NCBI RefSeq assembly: GCF_008369195.1
Contig: NZ_VOBC01000001.1
Span: 2,356,001-2,420,000, forward strand
Source: Sporosarcina sp. ANT_H38
Lineage (GTDB): Bacteria > Bacillota > Bacilli > Bacillales_A > Planococcaceae
Length of the DNA stretch: 64,000 nt
Direction of reading: 5' to 3'
The notes below the pieces were generated by a model, which did no database searches, was not told where the DNA came from, and saw only the letters and a list, made by a program, of their open reading frames with translations. A program made the translations under genes and the position numbers. Position 1 is the first letter of the stretch. Each line of letters begins with the position of its first letter. Positions 8,867 through 18,139 of this stretch are shown one piece after another.

Positions 8867-9506
8867 GTTGGTTCCTCCAATCTTGCTTCTGCATGAACAC
8901 AATCACAAAAAATAATCCCATGAGTATAGTCGCTAAAAGCGGTGTCTGAATAAATCCAGCCGGTTGAACAGTAGACACAAAAACATGAACCGCCATAAAT
9001 ACCAGTGCAAGTTGAATCGGCCAATCACCATCTTTCTCGCTATTCATCCAGAAAAACACAGCGAACGACGCGAAAAGAATAACCGTCACTACTTGTGCAA
9101 TGATTTCACCTTCATTCAATAAAACCATCAGCATCTGATACACAACTTGAACCAAAACAGCTCCCGTAAAGAGCGCACGAAATCCATCAGCTTTTAATCG
9201 ACCTTTCCTCATTTCCCATAAAACCTTCCCCACAACAACTAACAATCCCAGGAAAAAACCAATCGCCCCTCCGTGGAAATAAATAATCGCAAGAGGTGAC
9301 CGAAGAATTGAACCAAAATCAGTGAGTATTAGACTCAATTTCCAAACAATCACTAAGTAAAAGAACGCGTCCCCAATTAGCTCAGCATTCTTTTTCCCAT
9401 AACGGAACCGAACTGCACTATATGCGACAACAAACGCTATAATGAGGGCAATCCAAGACGAGGGAACACTAAGGTTGCCGATGGTGAAATATGTAGTGAC
9501 TGGCAT
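8859..9506 (-). CDS. Polytopic membrane protein, Lgt-like N-terminus, paired with the thioredoxin
   Basis: A 215-residue integral membrane protein with about seven hydrophobic segments. The start (YFTIGNLSVPSSWIALIIAF) and YFHGGAIGFFLG near residue 80 recall the first part of prolipoprotein diacylglyceryl transferase (Lgt), but the protein is shorter and I do not see Lgt's conserved catalytic motif, so transferase activity is not claimed. The ATG follows AAGGGGG at 9 nt. Its stop overlaps the TlpA-like start, so the two probably work together. An alternative role is an electron-transfer partner that keeps the thioredoxin reduced, as CcdA does for ResA. Function unknown. Confidence 0.65.
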   Translation of the reverse strand: MPVTTYFTIGNLSVPSSWIALIIAFVVAYSAVRFRYGKKNAELIGDAFFYLVIVWKLSLILTDFGSILRSPLAIIYFHGGAIGFFLGLLVVVGKVLWEMRKGRLKADGFRALFTGAVLVQVVYQMLMVLLNEGEIIAQVVTVILFASFAVFFWMNSEKDGDWPIQLALVFMAVHVFVSTVQPAGFIQTPLLATILMGLFFVIVFMQKQDWRNQLE

Positions 9507-9586
9507 ATACACATGCCCCCTTCTCACACTTAATACAATAATCGTATCCAATTATACCCTAGAAAGCCACCATTCTAGTTCGAAGA

Positions 9587-9617
9587 CAAAAAAAATCCGC
9601 CTCAGTTTTGAGGCGGA
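9587..9617 (-). terminator. Rho-independent terminator after the M23 hydrolase gene
   Basis: TCCGCCTCA and TGAGGCGGA form a perfect 9-bp stem with a 4-nt loop, followed by eight T on the minus strand. Confidence 0.93.
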
Positions 9618-9626
9618 CACAATTAG

Positions 9627-10952
9627 TTAGAATGATACATAACGTAATGGATTCACGGCACTTGGTCCAGATGCAGACCAGCTTCCTATATGCATTTCAA
9701 AATGGAGGTGAGGCCCGGTCGATGCGCCTGTAGTTCCAATTTTCCCAATGAATTCGCCTTTAGAAACTTGCTGACCAGCACTTGTATTAACGCTGGACAG
9801 ATGTGCATAGACAGTCGTGAAAATCTGCCCATCAAATGAATGTGTCACCATGATGACATTTCCGTAAGTACCCATTGGTCCTGCATGGGAAACAACACCG
9901 TCTCCAGCCGATACAACTGTCGTTCCAGTACTATTCGCAATGTCGGCTCCACGATGTTGCCTTTGAGTGCCATAGATTGGATGCGTTCTCCAACCGAATG
10001 ACGACGTGTATGTTCCGGAAGCGGGCTTCGTCCAATTACCACTCGATACGGGTGGTAGATAAGAGGACGATGACGATCCTCCGTTACCTTTATTTGCTGA
10101 GGCAGCAGCCTCAGCTGCTTTTCGTTTTGCTTCCGCTTTACGAGCAATTTCAAGTTTACGTGCAATTTCAGCCATACGTTTTTGCTCTGCTGCAATATTA
10201 TTTTCAAGTTCTTTACTGACTTCATACGTTTCATGCAAATCAACTTCAAGCTTTACTTTTTCATTAGCTAATTTTCTTTGTTCAACTTCTAGCTCATCGA
10301 TAAGCTTATTCTTATCAGTTTTCTGCGCTAAAAGAGACGACCTCAAGTTTTGAAGTTCTTTTTTATCGGCTTCCTGCTCAGCAAGCTTAGATTCGACAAG
10401 TGCTTTTTCTTCTTCAAGCTGCTCAATATCACTCTTTTGCTGCTCCATAATACTTCGGTCTGCATCCATTAAAGAATTGACAGCCGAAAAACGATCAATG
10501 AAATCTGCAAAACTATTTGCCCCGAGAAGAACGTCGAGATAGCTAACTTGTTCGCCTTTCACTTGCATAGCACGAACACGGTCACGCAAAACCACATCGC
10601 GCTCTTTAATTTTCTTTTCAAGTTCGATAATTGAAAGGCGCAGTGCATCAATTTCATTAGTTGTTTTATTTATTTGCCCGATAACACTATTAATTAGCTC
10701 ATTAGATTCATTTATTTTAGCATTAAGCGCTAAAATTTGATCTGTAATTTTTTCGATTGATGTTTTTTTTGATTGAATTTCAGAATCCTTTTTACTAATT
10801 CCTGTTTTCAATTCACTTTTCTTCACATCAAGTAATTTCTGTTCTTTTTTCATGTCATCTAAAGGACTTGCCAAAACGCCTGCCCCACTAATAATCGTGG
10901 ACAGGAAAACAATTGCGATTGTACCTGATAATAGCTTTTTGTATCTATTCAA
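9627..10952 (-). CDS. Secreted coiled-coil M23 peptidoglycan hydrolase (EnvC/CwlO-like partner of FtsEX)
   Basis: A 441-residue exported protein. It has a signal peptide (about 1-28, cleavage after VLAS), a long coiled coil (about 30-290, rich in Lys, Glu and Leu heptads), a Ser/Gly linker and a C-terminal LytM/M23 domain with the metal ligands in HRGAD and HLHFEMH. This layout is that of murein hydrolases or activators gated by FtsEX, such as EnvC, PcsB and CwlO. It lies just downstream of ftsX on the same strand, which supports that partnership. The TTG start has GAAAGGGG upstream and an in-frame stop just before it, so no longer start exists. Endopeptidase activity is inferred from the intact metal motifs. 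Confidence 0.9.
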   Translation of the reverse strand: MNRYKKLLSGTIAIVFLSTIISGAGVLASPLDDMKKEQKLLDVKKSELKTGISKKDSEIQSKKTSIEKITDQILALNAKINESNELINSVIGQINKTTNEIDALRLSIIELEKKIKERDVVLRDRVRAMQVKGEQVSYLDVLLGANSFADFIDRFSAVNSLMDADRSIMEQQKSDIEQLEEEKALVESKLAEQEADKKELQNLRSSLLAQKTDKNKLIDELEVEQRKLANEKVKLEVDLHETYEVSKELENNIAAEQKRMAEIARKLEIARKAEAKRKAAEAAASANKGNGGSSSSSYLPPVSSGNWTKPASGTYTSSFGWRTHPIYGTQRQHRGADIANSTGTTVVSAGDGVVSHAGPMGTYGNVIMVTHSFDGQIFTTVYAHLSSVNTSAGQQVSKGEFIGKIGTTGASTGPHLHFEMHIGSWSASGPSAVNPLRYVSF

Positions 10953-10988
10953 CTAAACCCAGTTCCCCTTTCAAACTCTCTCTATAAT

Positions 10989-11873
10989 TCACACTTTAAG
11001 AAATTTACGAACAGACATAAAGCTGCCCCAAATACCTATAAAGATTCCCATGAACAGGATCAATCCGTTCAGCTGAAAAATAAATGGTGTTGTATTAAGC
11101 AGTTGGAACAGTTCTCCTTGCAATTTCGATTCCAAAAGTTCGAATAGCTTGTAATAGGAGATAGAAATGATGAGCATTGGAGCAATTGCCCCTAAAATAC
11201 CCAGCCACATTCCTTCCAATAAAAACGGAATACGCACGAAGTTGTTCGTCGCTCCGACTAATTTCATAATCTCAATTTCTCTTTTTCTGGCAACGATTGT
11301 TATCCGTATCGTGTTCGAAATAAGGAACATCGCTGTGAATAACAATGCCAATATCAGCACAAGACCTACGTTACGACTTGCGTTCAATACTTTGAAGAGC
11401 TTTTCTACTTTTTCTTCGCCGTAAACGACATCGTATGTATAATTGTATGTCTCAATTTTCTTTGCAATAGTCGCCGTCTGTTGCGGGTCTTTCGCTTTTA
11501 CGTAAAATGCATCTCCAAGCGGATTGCTCTGCTTATATAAACTAAGTTCATCACCGAATGATTGAATCATCTTGTCCAATTCTTCATCCCGCGACGAATA
11601 GACCACTTCGGAAATCCCTATTGTCGAGCGAACTTCCTCTTCTAACTCTTTAATTGCTTTTTCGTCTGCTGCAGGATCTGCAACGACTTTAATTTCCACA
11701 TCATTCTCGATATTTCGCGCCAATTCGTTTAAATTCATCATAATCACGATGAATACACCAACAAGCAGAAGAGTGACAGTAACAGCGCTGACTGATGCAA
11801 ATGTCATCCAGCTGTTACGACGAATGCTTTTAAAACTTTCGCGTATATGCCGCCCCAATGTTCTAGCCTTCAT
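10989..11873 (-). CDS. ftsX: FtsX, membrane subunit of the FtsEX ABC-type complex
   Basis: FtsX (294 residues) is the four-helix membrane partner of FtsE; the complex transmits ATP hydrolysis to extracellular cell-wall hydrolases for elongation, and in B. subtilis also for sporulation. Visible are TM1 (about 22-44), an extracellular loop of about 120 residues, then three C-terminal TM helices with ARKREIEIMKLVGATNNF between TM2 and TM3, a hallmark of the FtsX/MacB fold. The start ATG has GGAGGTGA 5 nt upstream. It overlaps the ftsE end by 11 nt and is followed 36 nt later by the M23 hydrolase that it probably controls. Confidence 0.95.
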   Translation of the reverse strand: MKARTLGRHIRESFKSIRRNSWMTFASVSAVTVTLLLVGVFIVIMMNLNELARNIENDVEIKVVADPAADEKAIKELEEEVRSTIGISEVVYSSRDEELDKMIQSFGDELSLYKQSNPLGDAFYVKAKDPQQTATIAKKIETYNYTYDVVYGEEKVEKLFKVLNASRNVGLVLILALLFTAMFLISNTIRITIVARKREIEIMKLVGATNNFVRIPFLLEGMWLGILGAIAPMLIISISYYKLFELLESKLQGELFQLLNTTPFIFQLNGLILFMGIFIGIWGSFMSVRKFLKV

Positions 11874-12546
11874 AGTACTCACCTCCGAGCTCATCCCGGG
11901 TGATAAGGCCGCCATCTATCGCGATGACTCGGTGTTTTATTGTATTAACAATTTCCCTGTTATGGGTGGCCATGACAATCGTCGTTCCACGAGCATTGAT
12001 CTGTTCGAAGATCCTCATGATCTCCCATGATGTTTCAGGGTCGAGATTTCCCGTTGGTTCATCTGCAATGACAACTTTTGGTACATTGACGATTGACCTT
12101 GCAATGGAAACTCGCTGTTCTTCTCCGCCTGATAATTCATTCGGGAACATCCGTGCTTTTTGCGTGAGTCCGACAAGTGCCAGAACATCATTCACTTTTT
12201 TTCGAATTTCTGCCGGCGATGCTTCGATTACTTCAAGTGCAAACGCCACATTCTCGTAAACATTCAATTTAGGTAATAATTTAAAGTCTTGAAAGACGAC
12301 ACCAATCTGTCTCCGCAATTGCGGTACACGTTTGTTTCGTAATGTCGCAAGATTTACGCCATTAATGAAAATATCCCCGCTTGTTGGTGTTTCTTCACGA
12401 TACATCATCTTTATGAACGTCGACTTTCCGGCACCACTCGGACCAACCACATAAACGAATTCGCCTCGGTCAATCTCGATGTTAATACCATTTGCTGCAA
12501 CGACGCCGTTTGGATACTTTTTGTAGACATTTTTCATCACAATCAT
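11863..12546 (-). CDS. ftsE: FtsE, ATPase subunit of the FtsEX complex
   Basis: FtsE (227 residues) is a cytoplasmic ABC-type ATPase. Walker A (GPSGAGKST) is near residues 36-44, the Q loop in VFQDFKLLP, the signature LSGGEEQRV near 140, Walker B VVIADEPTG near 160 and the switch His in ATHNR. The MIVMKNVYKKYPNGV start aligns with the B. subtilis protein, and AGGTGG stands 7 nt before the ATG. It is the first gene of the ftsE-ftsX-hydrolase set, preceded by an extended -10 promoter candidate. Confidence 0.96.
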   Translation of the reverse strand: MIVMKNVYKKYPNGVVAANGINIEIDRGEFVYVVGPSGAGKSTFIKMMYREETPTSGDIFINGVNLATLRNKRVPQLRRQIGVVFQDFKLLPKLNVYENVAFALEVIEASPAEIRKKVNDVLALVGLTQKARMFPNELSGGEEQRVSIARSIVNVPKVVIADEPTGNLDPETSWEIMRIFEQINARGTTIVMATHNREIVNTIKHRVIAIDGGLITRDELGGEYYEG

Positions 12547-12594
12547 TCTAAAACCACCTGAATATTTTTGTCTCTCTATTTTTCCAACAGCCCC

Positions 12595-12603
12595 ATTATA
12601 ACA
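12595..12603 (-). promoter_or_regulatory. Extended -10 promoter candidate for ftsEX
   Basis: On the minus strand TGTTATAAT (TGn plus a perfect TATAAT) lies about 49 nt before the ftsE start. No good -35 is seen, which is usual for extended -10 promoters. Apart from this and the cccB-side terminator, the 12547-12907 gap shows nothing recognisable. Confidence 0.5.
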
Positions 12604-12860
12604 CGATTCACATATCTAAATATTACAGTTGTGTTTCAATTAACTTTTTGTATATTAAGTTGTTAAACATAGACAATAGAACTGTTTTTAGCGTATTTAT
12701 AAGAATAAAAGACTACTCTACTAACCTTAACATTCTACCTTTAGGGGGGAAATCCCTCTATTGCAGACAAAAATGTTTCAATTAGTAAATGATTTTATCA
12801 GCTGACAAAGAATGCCGTCGAACTTTGAGTGCTCACGGTGAGACTGGCATGACTAATCAC

Positions 12861-12897
12861 AAAAACCGCCCCAGGCATATAGCCCAGCAGCGGTTTC
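12861..12897 (-). terminator. Rho-independent terminator after the cytochrome c gene
   Basis: An imperfect stem pairs AAACCGC and GCTGGGC with their complements around a short AT loop. A T-rich run follows on the minus strand. Confidence 0.75.
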
Positions 12898-12907
12898 TTT
12901 GTAAAAA

Positions 12908-13246
12908 TTATTTTTTCTCAGCAAGCCATTTTGCGACTGCGCTAGCTTCTTCACCTTTGATAATTCCACCTGGCATACCACCGCGACCGTTAACGATTAC
13001 GTCGTGGATTTCAGTTTCTGACAAGTGTCCACCGACTTTATCAAGTGCTGGAGCTGTACCTTGACCTTCAAGATTACCGCCGTGACATTGTACACAGCTT
13101 TTTTGCACAATTTTTTCTGGGTCAACTGCTGTTGTCCCTGTCGTTTCATCACCGTTCGCGTTTTTGTCCGTCTTATCACCGCCACATGCCCCAAGAACAA
13201 GTACTAGCAAAGCGCCAAGCAAAATCACTAAAAATTTGTTTTTCAT
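12908..13246 (-). CDS. cccB: Membrane-anchored cytochrome c-551 lipoprotein (CccB-like)
   Basis: A 112-residue electron carrier of the outer membrane face. It has a lipoprotein signal with lipobox LGAC (Cys near residue 20), a flexible acidic linker, then a mini cytochrome c domain with CVQCH as the haem site and MPGG supplying the axial methionine. This matches cytochrome c-551 CccB of B. subtilis in size and in position next to prfB and ftsE. The ATG follows GGGAGG at good spacing. It should carry electrons from a menaquinol:cytochrome c reductase to a cytochrome oxidase. Confidence 0.92.
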   Translation of the reverse strand: MKNKFLVILLGALLVLVLGACGGDKTDKNANGDETTGTTAVDPEKIVQKSCVQCHGGNLEGQGTAPALDKVGGHLSETEIHDVIVNGRGGMPGGIIKGEEASAVAKWLAEKK

Positions 13247-13285
13247 TTTCTTACCTCCCATTTGAAATGTTGTAGTACAATCCTT

Positions 13286-13291
13286 AGTATA
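13286..13291 (-). promoter_or_regulatory. Possible -10 element of the cytochrome c gene
   Basis: TATACT on the minus strand, 40 nt before the start codon; the -35 region is poor. No CcpA-like palindrome is obvious. Confidence 0.35.
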
Positions 13292-13520
13292 CCGAAACTT
13301 CGCACGTTTAAATCATCAAATAACGACCCAATATTAGCAAAGCGATGACAAATACCGACGGGTCCGCTTTCATCACGATTTGTCTGAACTTCGTGAATTC
13401 AGTTATCGTACCACACCATACAACTCACCGATTTTAATTGTGCCTATATCATTTACTATACACATATCCCATGCTTCCAAAACCTCAAGGACAACAATCC
13501 TATTTTCTCCAGTTAAATCC

Positions 13521-13549
13521 AAAAAGAAAAAGCACACCGAAGTGCACTC
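13521..13549 (-). terminator. prfB terminator with a UUCG tetraloop
   Basis: On the minus strand AGTGCAC-TTCG-GTGTGCT gives a 7-bp stem capped by a C(UUCG)G tetraloop and followed by TTTTCTTTTT. It lies 18 nt after the prfB stop. The rest of the 13292-13520 gap holds nothing I can identify. Confidence 0.85.
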
Positions 13550-13566
13550 CTCTTCATTCAAATTTA

Positions 13567-14671
13567 TTAAGAAATGCGTGACCGCAAATAAGCATTGATG
13601 AACAAATCAATTTCGCCGTCCATTACCGCACTGACGTTTCCTGTTTCTGCACTCGTCCGGTGATCTTTTACCATGGAATACGGATGGAAAACATACGAAC
13701 GGATCTGGCTTCCCCAACCGATTTCTTTTTGATCTCCGCGGATTTCAAGAAGACGTGCTTCTTCTTCTGCGACTTTGATCTGGTAAATCTTCGCTTTCAA
13801 TAAATTGATTGCGCGATCCCGGTTTTTAATTTGTGACCGTTCTGTCTGACATGTAACGATTGCTCCTGTCGGTAGATGCGTCATACGGACTGCCGAATCT
13901 GTCGTATTGACGTGCTGTCCGCCCGCTCCACTTGAACGGTACGTATCGATTTTGACGTCTTCCATTTTAAGGTCAATGTCAACTTCGCCTTCAAATTCCG
14001 GCATTACTTCAATTGAAGAGAATGACGTATGACGGCGGCCTGACGAGTCAAACGGAGAAATTCGAACGAGACGGTGAACGCCTTTTTCAGCTTTAAGATA
14101 ACCATATGCGTTATGGCCTTTAATCGACAGCGTCACAGATTTCACGCCAGCTTCATCACCAGATTGATAGTCGAGCGTCTCGACTTTGAAGCCGCGACGT
14201 TCTGCCCAGCGCGTGTACATGCGAAGCAGCATAGAAGCCCAGTCCTGAGATTCCGTACCGCCTGCACCCGAGTGAAGTTCAAGGACCGCATTATTACCAT
14301 CGAATTCATCACTCAGAAGCATTTGCAATTCGAATGCTTCCAGCTTCTTCTTGAATCCTTTTAACTCTACTCCAAGGTCTTCTTGCATCTCATCATCGTT
14401 TTCTTCACGCAATAGTTCGAGCGTCATTTCAAGATTTTCTTGTTCATCAGACAACTCCGTGTACTCGCCAACAACGTCTTTCAACGCATTCGACTCGGAG
14501 ATTACTTTCTGTGCCCCATCCTGGCTATCCCAGAATCCTGGCTCCAGCATTGCTTCATCTAACTCTTGGATTCTTGCCTCTTTGTTTTCTAAGTCAAAGA
14601 GACCCCCTGAAGTCCGCTAATCTCTTAGCTGAATTGTCGAGCTCGTTGCGTACATCGGATAATTCCATCAT
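13567..14671 (-). CDS. prfB: Peptide chain release factor 2, made by programmed +1 frameshift
   Basis: RF2 (367 residues after shifting) ends translation at UGA and UAA. A 25-codon leader frame starts at the ATG behind AGGAGG and ends in CTT TGA at 14599-14594; the ribosome skips one base (14596) and continues from GAC at 14595. The site has all the classic parts: an internal Shine-Dalgarno AGGGGG, the slippery CTT and an in-frame TGA followed by C. The main frame shows the SPF anticodon-like tripeptide (RISPFD) and the GGQ catalytic motif (GAGGQHVN). The frameshift makes synthesis depend on RF2 level itself. The gene follows secA by 34 nt, as in B. subtilis. Confidence 0.97.
14593..14613 (-). 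promoter_or_regulatory. prfB recoding site (+1 programmed frameshift)
   Basis: AGGGGG, three nucleotides, CTT, TGA, C on the minus strand: the textbook RF2 autoregulatory site. The in-frame stop is TGA, which RF2 reads. Confidence 0.97.
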
Positions 14672-14705
14672 AATAATTTCCTCCTGAATTTGGGTGCCCG
14701 GCAGC

Positions 14706-17213
14706 TTATGCATTCCCGTGGCAGTTTTTGAACTTTTTCCCGCTACCGCATGGACATGGATCGTTACGACCGATGTTAACTGCGCGGCGCAATGGTTTCT
14801 TGCGCACTTGCTCGCCATCCTCTTTCGGATTAACGGCCTGTGCTTTAACAACTTCTTCACGTTCAAGATTGTTGCGGATTTCTGCTTTCATCACGTATTT
14901 CGCTGAATCAGCTTCAATTGACGCTACCATTTCCTCGAACATTGCAAACCCTTCAGCTTGGTACTCACGAAGCGGATCTGACTGACCATATGCACGTAAA
15001 TGGATACCGTGACGCAATTGATCCATCGCGTCAATATGATCTGTCCATTTCGAATCAATGGCACGAAGCAAGACGACTTTTTCGAATTCGCGCATGCGCT
15101 CTTCCGACATTTCCGCTTCCTTCTCATCATATCGTTCAGTAACTGCATCTTGGATCAACGACGTTAATTCCTCAATCGATTTCCCTTCCATATCCGCAAT
15201 TGTTACGCGTCCTTCTGAAAGCAGGTTAGCACCTAAGAAATCTTCGAGTCCTTTTAAATTCCAATCGCTTGCTGTTTCTTCCGTCGTATGAATTACAACG
15301 GCATTTGCGATAACATTCGATAGCATTTTTTCTAGTACTTCACGAATGTTTTCTGACTCCAGAATTTCATTTCGTTCTTTGTAAATAATTTCACGCTGGA
15401 GGCGTAATACATCATCATACTGTAGCAAACGTTTTCGTGCATCAAAGTTATTACCCTCTACCCGTTTCTGAGCAGATTCAACCGAACGCGACACCATTTT
15501 CGACTGGATTGGCGTCGTGTCGTCCATACCAAGTTTCGTCATCATCGACTTCATTTGGTCCGAACCGAAACGGCGCATCAATTCATCTTCAAGTGATAAA
15601 TAGAACTGCGTCACACCCGGGTCACCTTGACGACCGGAACGTCCGCGTAACTGGTTATCGATACGGCGCGACTCATGGCGTTCCGTACCAAGAACAGCCA
15701 GTCCTCCAAGTTCCTGCACGCCTTCTTCAAGTTTAATATCCGTACCACGACCCGCCATATTCGTCGCGATTGTAACTGCACCTTTATGACCGGCTTCCAA
15801 AATAATTTCCGCTTCACGACTGTGATTTTTTGCATTTAAAACACTATGCTTCACGCCGTATTTCGTTAAATACTTCGAAATGATCTCAGACGTTTCAATC
15901 GCTACCGTTCCGACAAGGACAGGTTGCCCTTTATCATTCCGTTCTTTAATATCTTCCGCAACCGCTTTGTACTTACCTTCCATTGAAGAATAGATAAGAT
16001 CTGCACGGTCATCACGGACAAGCGGACGATTCGTTGGAATGGCAATGACGTTCATGTTGTAAATATTACGGAATTCTTCTTCTTCCGTTTTCGCAGTACC
16101 CGTCATACCTGAAAGTTTGTCGTACATCCGGAAATAGTTCTGGAATGTAATTGTCGCCAGTGTCATCGTTTCATTCTGAACTTCCAGGCCTTCTTTCGCT
16201 TCAATCGCCTGATGGAGTCCATCACTGTAACGACGTCCTTTCATAAGACGTCCTGTAAATGAATCGACGATGACGACTTCGCCTTCCTGGACAACGTAAT
16301 CGACATCGATATGCATGCTCGCAAATGCTTTCAACGATTGGTTAATCGCATGGTTAAGCGTTACGTGCTGCAGATCGAATAGGTTATCGATGCTGAACGC
16401 GGCTTCAGACTTCTCGATACCACTTTCCGTCAGGACGACACCCTTCGTCGACTCATCATATGAATAATCTTCTTCTTTTTTGAGTGACTGTGTAAATTTA
16501 TTCGCCATACGATACAGTTCTGCCGCTTTTGCAGCTTGTCCTGAAATGATTAGTGGTGTACGCGCTTCGTCAATTAAGATTGAGTCAACCTCGTCTATAA
16601 CTGCGTAGAAAAGCGGACGCTGTACTTTATGTTCATTATAAAGCACCATGTTATCACGCAAGTAGTCGAAACCGAGTTCGTTGTTCGTGCTGTACGTAAT
16701 ATCCGCACTGTACGCTTCCCGTTTCTCTTCTTTCGATAAACTATTTAAGTTCAGACCGACTGAGAAACCGAGAAACTCAAAAAGTTGTCCCATTTCCAGC
16801 GCATCACGACTCGCAAGATATTCGTTCACTGTTACAACGTGCACGCCTTTGCTGGCAAGCGCGTTCAAATAAACTGAAAGCGTAGACGTCAATGTCTTCC
16901 CTTCACCAGTTTTCATCTCCGCGATATTGCCTTCGTGTAAAGCGGCTGCACCAATAATTTGCACACGGAATGGATACATGCCAAGAACACGCTTCGATGC
17001 TTCACGAACGACAGCAAACGCTTCAGCTTGAAGGTCTTCAAGGGTTTCTCCTTTTAAGAAACGTTCTTTGAATTCATCCGTTTTCGCTGTCAGCTGTTCA
17101 TCCGAAAGTTGTTCCATCTGTGTTGCGAGCGCTTCGACCTTATCCGCAATCTTGTCAAGACGCTTCAAATCCCGTTTATTCATATCAAACATTTTATTCA
17201 ATACGCTAAGCAT
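14706..17213 (-). CDS. secA: SecA, preprotein translocase motor ATPase
   Basis: SecA (835 residues) drives post-translational export through SecYEG. Walker A (MKTGEGKT) is near residue 102, the DEAD-like [16 protein letters not shown] near 210, helicase motifs [12 protein letters not shown] near 490 and [11 protein letters not shown] near 525, and the C-terminal zinc site [13 protein letters not shown] is complete. Length is normal for a Firmicute SecA. The ATG has GAGGAT at 9 nt upstream, and [10 protein letters not shown] aligns with the known N-terminus. prfB follows 34 nt later, so the two probably form an operon. Confidence 0.98.
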   Translation of the reverse strand: MLSVLNKMFDMNKRDLKRLDKIADKVEALATQMEQLSDEQLTAKTDEFKERFLKGETLEDLQAEAFAVVREASKRVLGMYPFRVQIIGAAALHEGNIAEMKTGEGKTLTSTLSVYLNALASKGVHVVTVNEYLASRDALEMGQLFEFLGFSVGLNLNSLSKEEKREAYSADITYSTNNELGFDYLRDNMVLYNEHKVQRPLFYAVIDEVDSILIDEARTPLIISGQAAKAAELYRMANKFTQSLKKEEDYSYDESTKGVVLTESGIEKSEAAFSIDNLFDLQHVTLNHAINQSLKAFASMHIDVDYVVQEGEVVIVDSFTGRLMKGRRYSDGLHQAIEAKEGLEVQNETMTLATITFQNYFRMYDKLSGMTGTAKTEEEEFRNIYNMNVIAIPTNRPLVRDDRADLIYSSMEGKYKAVAEDIKERNDKGQPVLVGTVAIETSEIISKYLTKYGVKHSVLNAKNHSREAEIILEAGHKGAVTIATNMAGRGTDIKLEEGVQELGGLAVLGTERHESRRIDNQLRGRSGRQGDPGVTQFYLSLEDELMRRFGSDQMKSMMTKLGMDDTTPIQSKMVSRSVESAQKRVEGNNFDARKRLLQYDDVLRLQREIIYKERNEILESENIREVLEKMLSNVIANAVVIHTTEETASDWNLKGLEDFLGANLLSEGRVTIADMEGKSIEELTSLIQDAVTERYDEKEAEMSEERMREFEKVVLLRAIDSKWTDHIDAMDQLRHGIHLRAYGQSDPLREYQAEGFAMFEEMVASIEADSAKYVMKAEIRNNLEREEVVKAQAVNPKEDGEQVRKKPLRRAVNIGRNDPCPCGSGKKFKNCHGNA

Positions 17214-17244
17214 TCAGGTCACATCCTCATTAGGTTCACCCTCC

Positions 17245-17273
17245 ATTTTAACACTGTGAATTGCACGGTGCAA
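17245..17273 (-). promoter_or_regulatory. Possible secA promoter overlapping a palindrome
   Basis: TTGCAC, a 17-nt spacer and TAAAAT on the minus strand, 32 nt before the secA start. The -35 is part of the palindrome TTGCAC-C-GTGCAA, which could bind a dimeric regulator. The match to the -35 consensus is weak. Confidence 0.35.
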
Positions 17274-17394
17274 ATGGTCTTGCTAAAAGTCAATAGAGAA
17301 ATTTATTTTTGCAGGGTTGTAGCGGGTTTATGCGTATAAAATAGAGGTTTGCGTGGTTGTAGTTGTTTATGCGTGCCACCACTCTGTCAGTAAT

Positions 17395-17438
17395 CGAAAA
17401 AGACCCATAAGCAGTAGTACCGCTTAAGAGTCTTTTTT
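17395..17438. terminator. Bidirectional terminator after hpf
   Basis: AAAAAGAC on one side and GTCTTTTT on the other, with TAAGC/GCTTA inside, form a hairpin flanked by A and T runs. It lies 11 nt after the hpf stop on the minus strand. Confidence 0.8.
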
Positions 17439-17448
17439 GAGTATCTAT

Positions 17449-18015
17449 TCAGCTTGTTTCGATTACGCCATATTTACCATCGCTTCGTTTATAAACAATG
17501 TTTGTACCGTCGGAATCCGAATCTGTGAAGATGAAGAAATCGTGGCCCAGCATGTTCATTTGAAGAATCGCTTCTTCTTGGTCCATCGGTTTTAGATCGA
17601 AATTCTTTGTACGGACGATTGCAAATGCCTGATCCTCTTCAAGAGCAGATTCGCCGTTTTTTTCTTCGCTTTTATTCACAGAGGCGAAGAATGCTGCAAC
17701 GCCTTCGCGTTCGCGGAACTTACGGTTTACTTTAGTTTTATATTTGCGAATTTGACGCTCTAACTTGTCGACAATCAAGTCAATAGCTGCATATAAATCG
17801 TTATGACGTTCTTCTGCACGTAGTGTCAAATTTTTCATTGGAATTGTTACTTCCACTTTAGTCTGTTTATCATTATACACTTTCAAATTCACATGAGCTG
17901 TTGCGTTCGTTCCTTCTGAGAAGTATCTTTCGAGTTTCTGGACTTTCTTCTCGACGTGTTCACGAATAGCCGGAGTTACCTCAAGATTTTCACCGCGGAT
18001 ATTAAAGTCTAACAT
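17449..18015 (-). CDS. hpf: Long-form ribosome hibernation promoting factor (HPF)
   Basis: Long HPF (188 residues) pairs 70S ribosomes into inactive 100S dimers in stationary phase. The N-terminal beta-alpha domain (MLDFNIRGENLEVTPAIREHVEKKV start; residues 1-100) binds the small subunit, and the C-terminal dimerisation domain is shown by FDLKPMDQEEAILQMNMLGHDFFIF (about 134-158). Length and place upstream of secA match B. subtilis yvyD. The ATG has AAAGGAGGAG at ideal spacing. In B. subtilis it is under sigma-B and sigma-H; a sigma-B-like promoter candidate lies upstream here. Confidence 0.95.
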   Translation of the reverse strand: MLDFNIRGENLEVTPAIREHVEKKVQKLERYFSEGTNATAHVNLKVYNDKQTKVEVTIPMKNLTLRAEERHNDLYAAIDLIVDKLERQIRKYKTKVNRKFREREGVAAFFASVNKSEEKNGESALEEDQAFAIVRTKNFDLKPMDQEEAILQMNMLGHDFFIFTDSDSDGTNIVYKRSDGKYGVIETS

Positions 18016-18059
18016 ACGAACTCCTCCTTTAGTTAACCTATACAGTACACTTCTACACA

Positions 18060-18084
18060 TTCCCCATAAAGTCCTTCTAAAAAC
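18060..18084 (-). promoter_or_regulatory. Sigma-B-like promoter candidate for hpf
   Basis: GTTTTT, 13 nt, GGGGAA on the minus strand compares with the sigma-B consensus GTTTAA, 12-15 nt, GGGTAT (4 of 6 in each box). It is 45 nt before the start. The call leans partly on the known regulation of the B. subtilis homologue. Confidence 0.4.
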
Positions 18085-18139
18085 ATTTAGAAAATTAAAT
18101 ATTTTGTCGCTTGGTGACGAATTAGTTAAAAAACCACAT

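Noticed and set aside
8859..9506. Lgt, prolipoprotein diacylglyceryl transferase
   Set aside because: Similarity is limited to the first helices and a GG motif; the protein is too short and the catalytic motif was not found.
14594..14671. prfB read as a frameshifted pseudogene
   Set aside because: The AGGGGG, CTT and TGA-C elements form the normal programmed +1 frameshift site of RF2.
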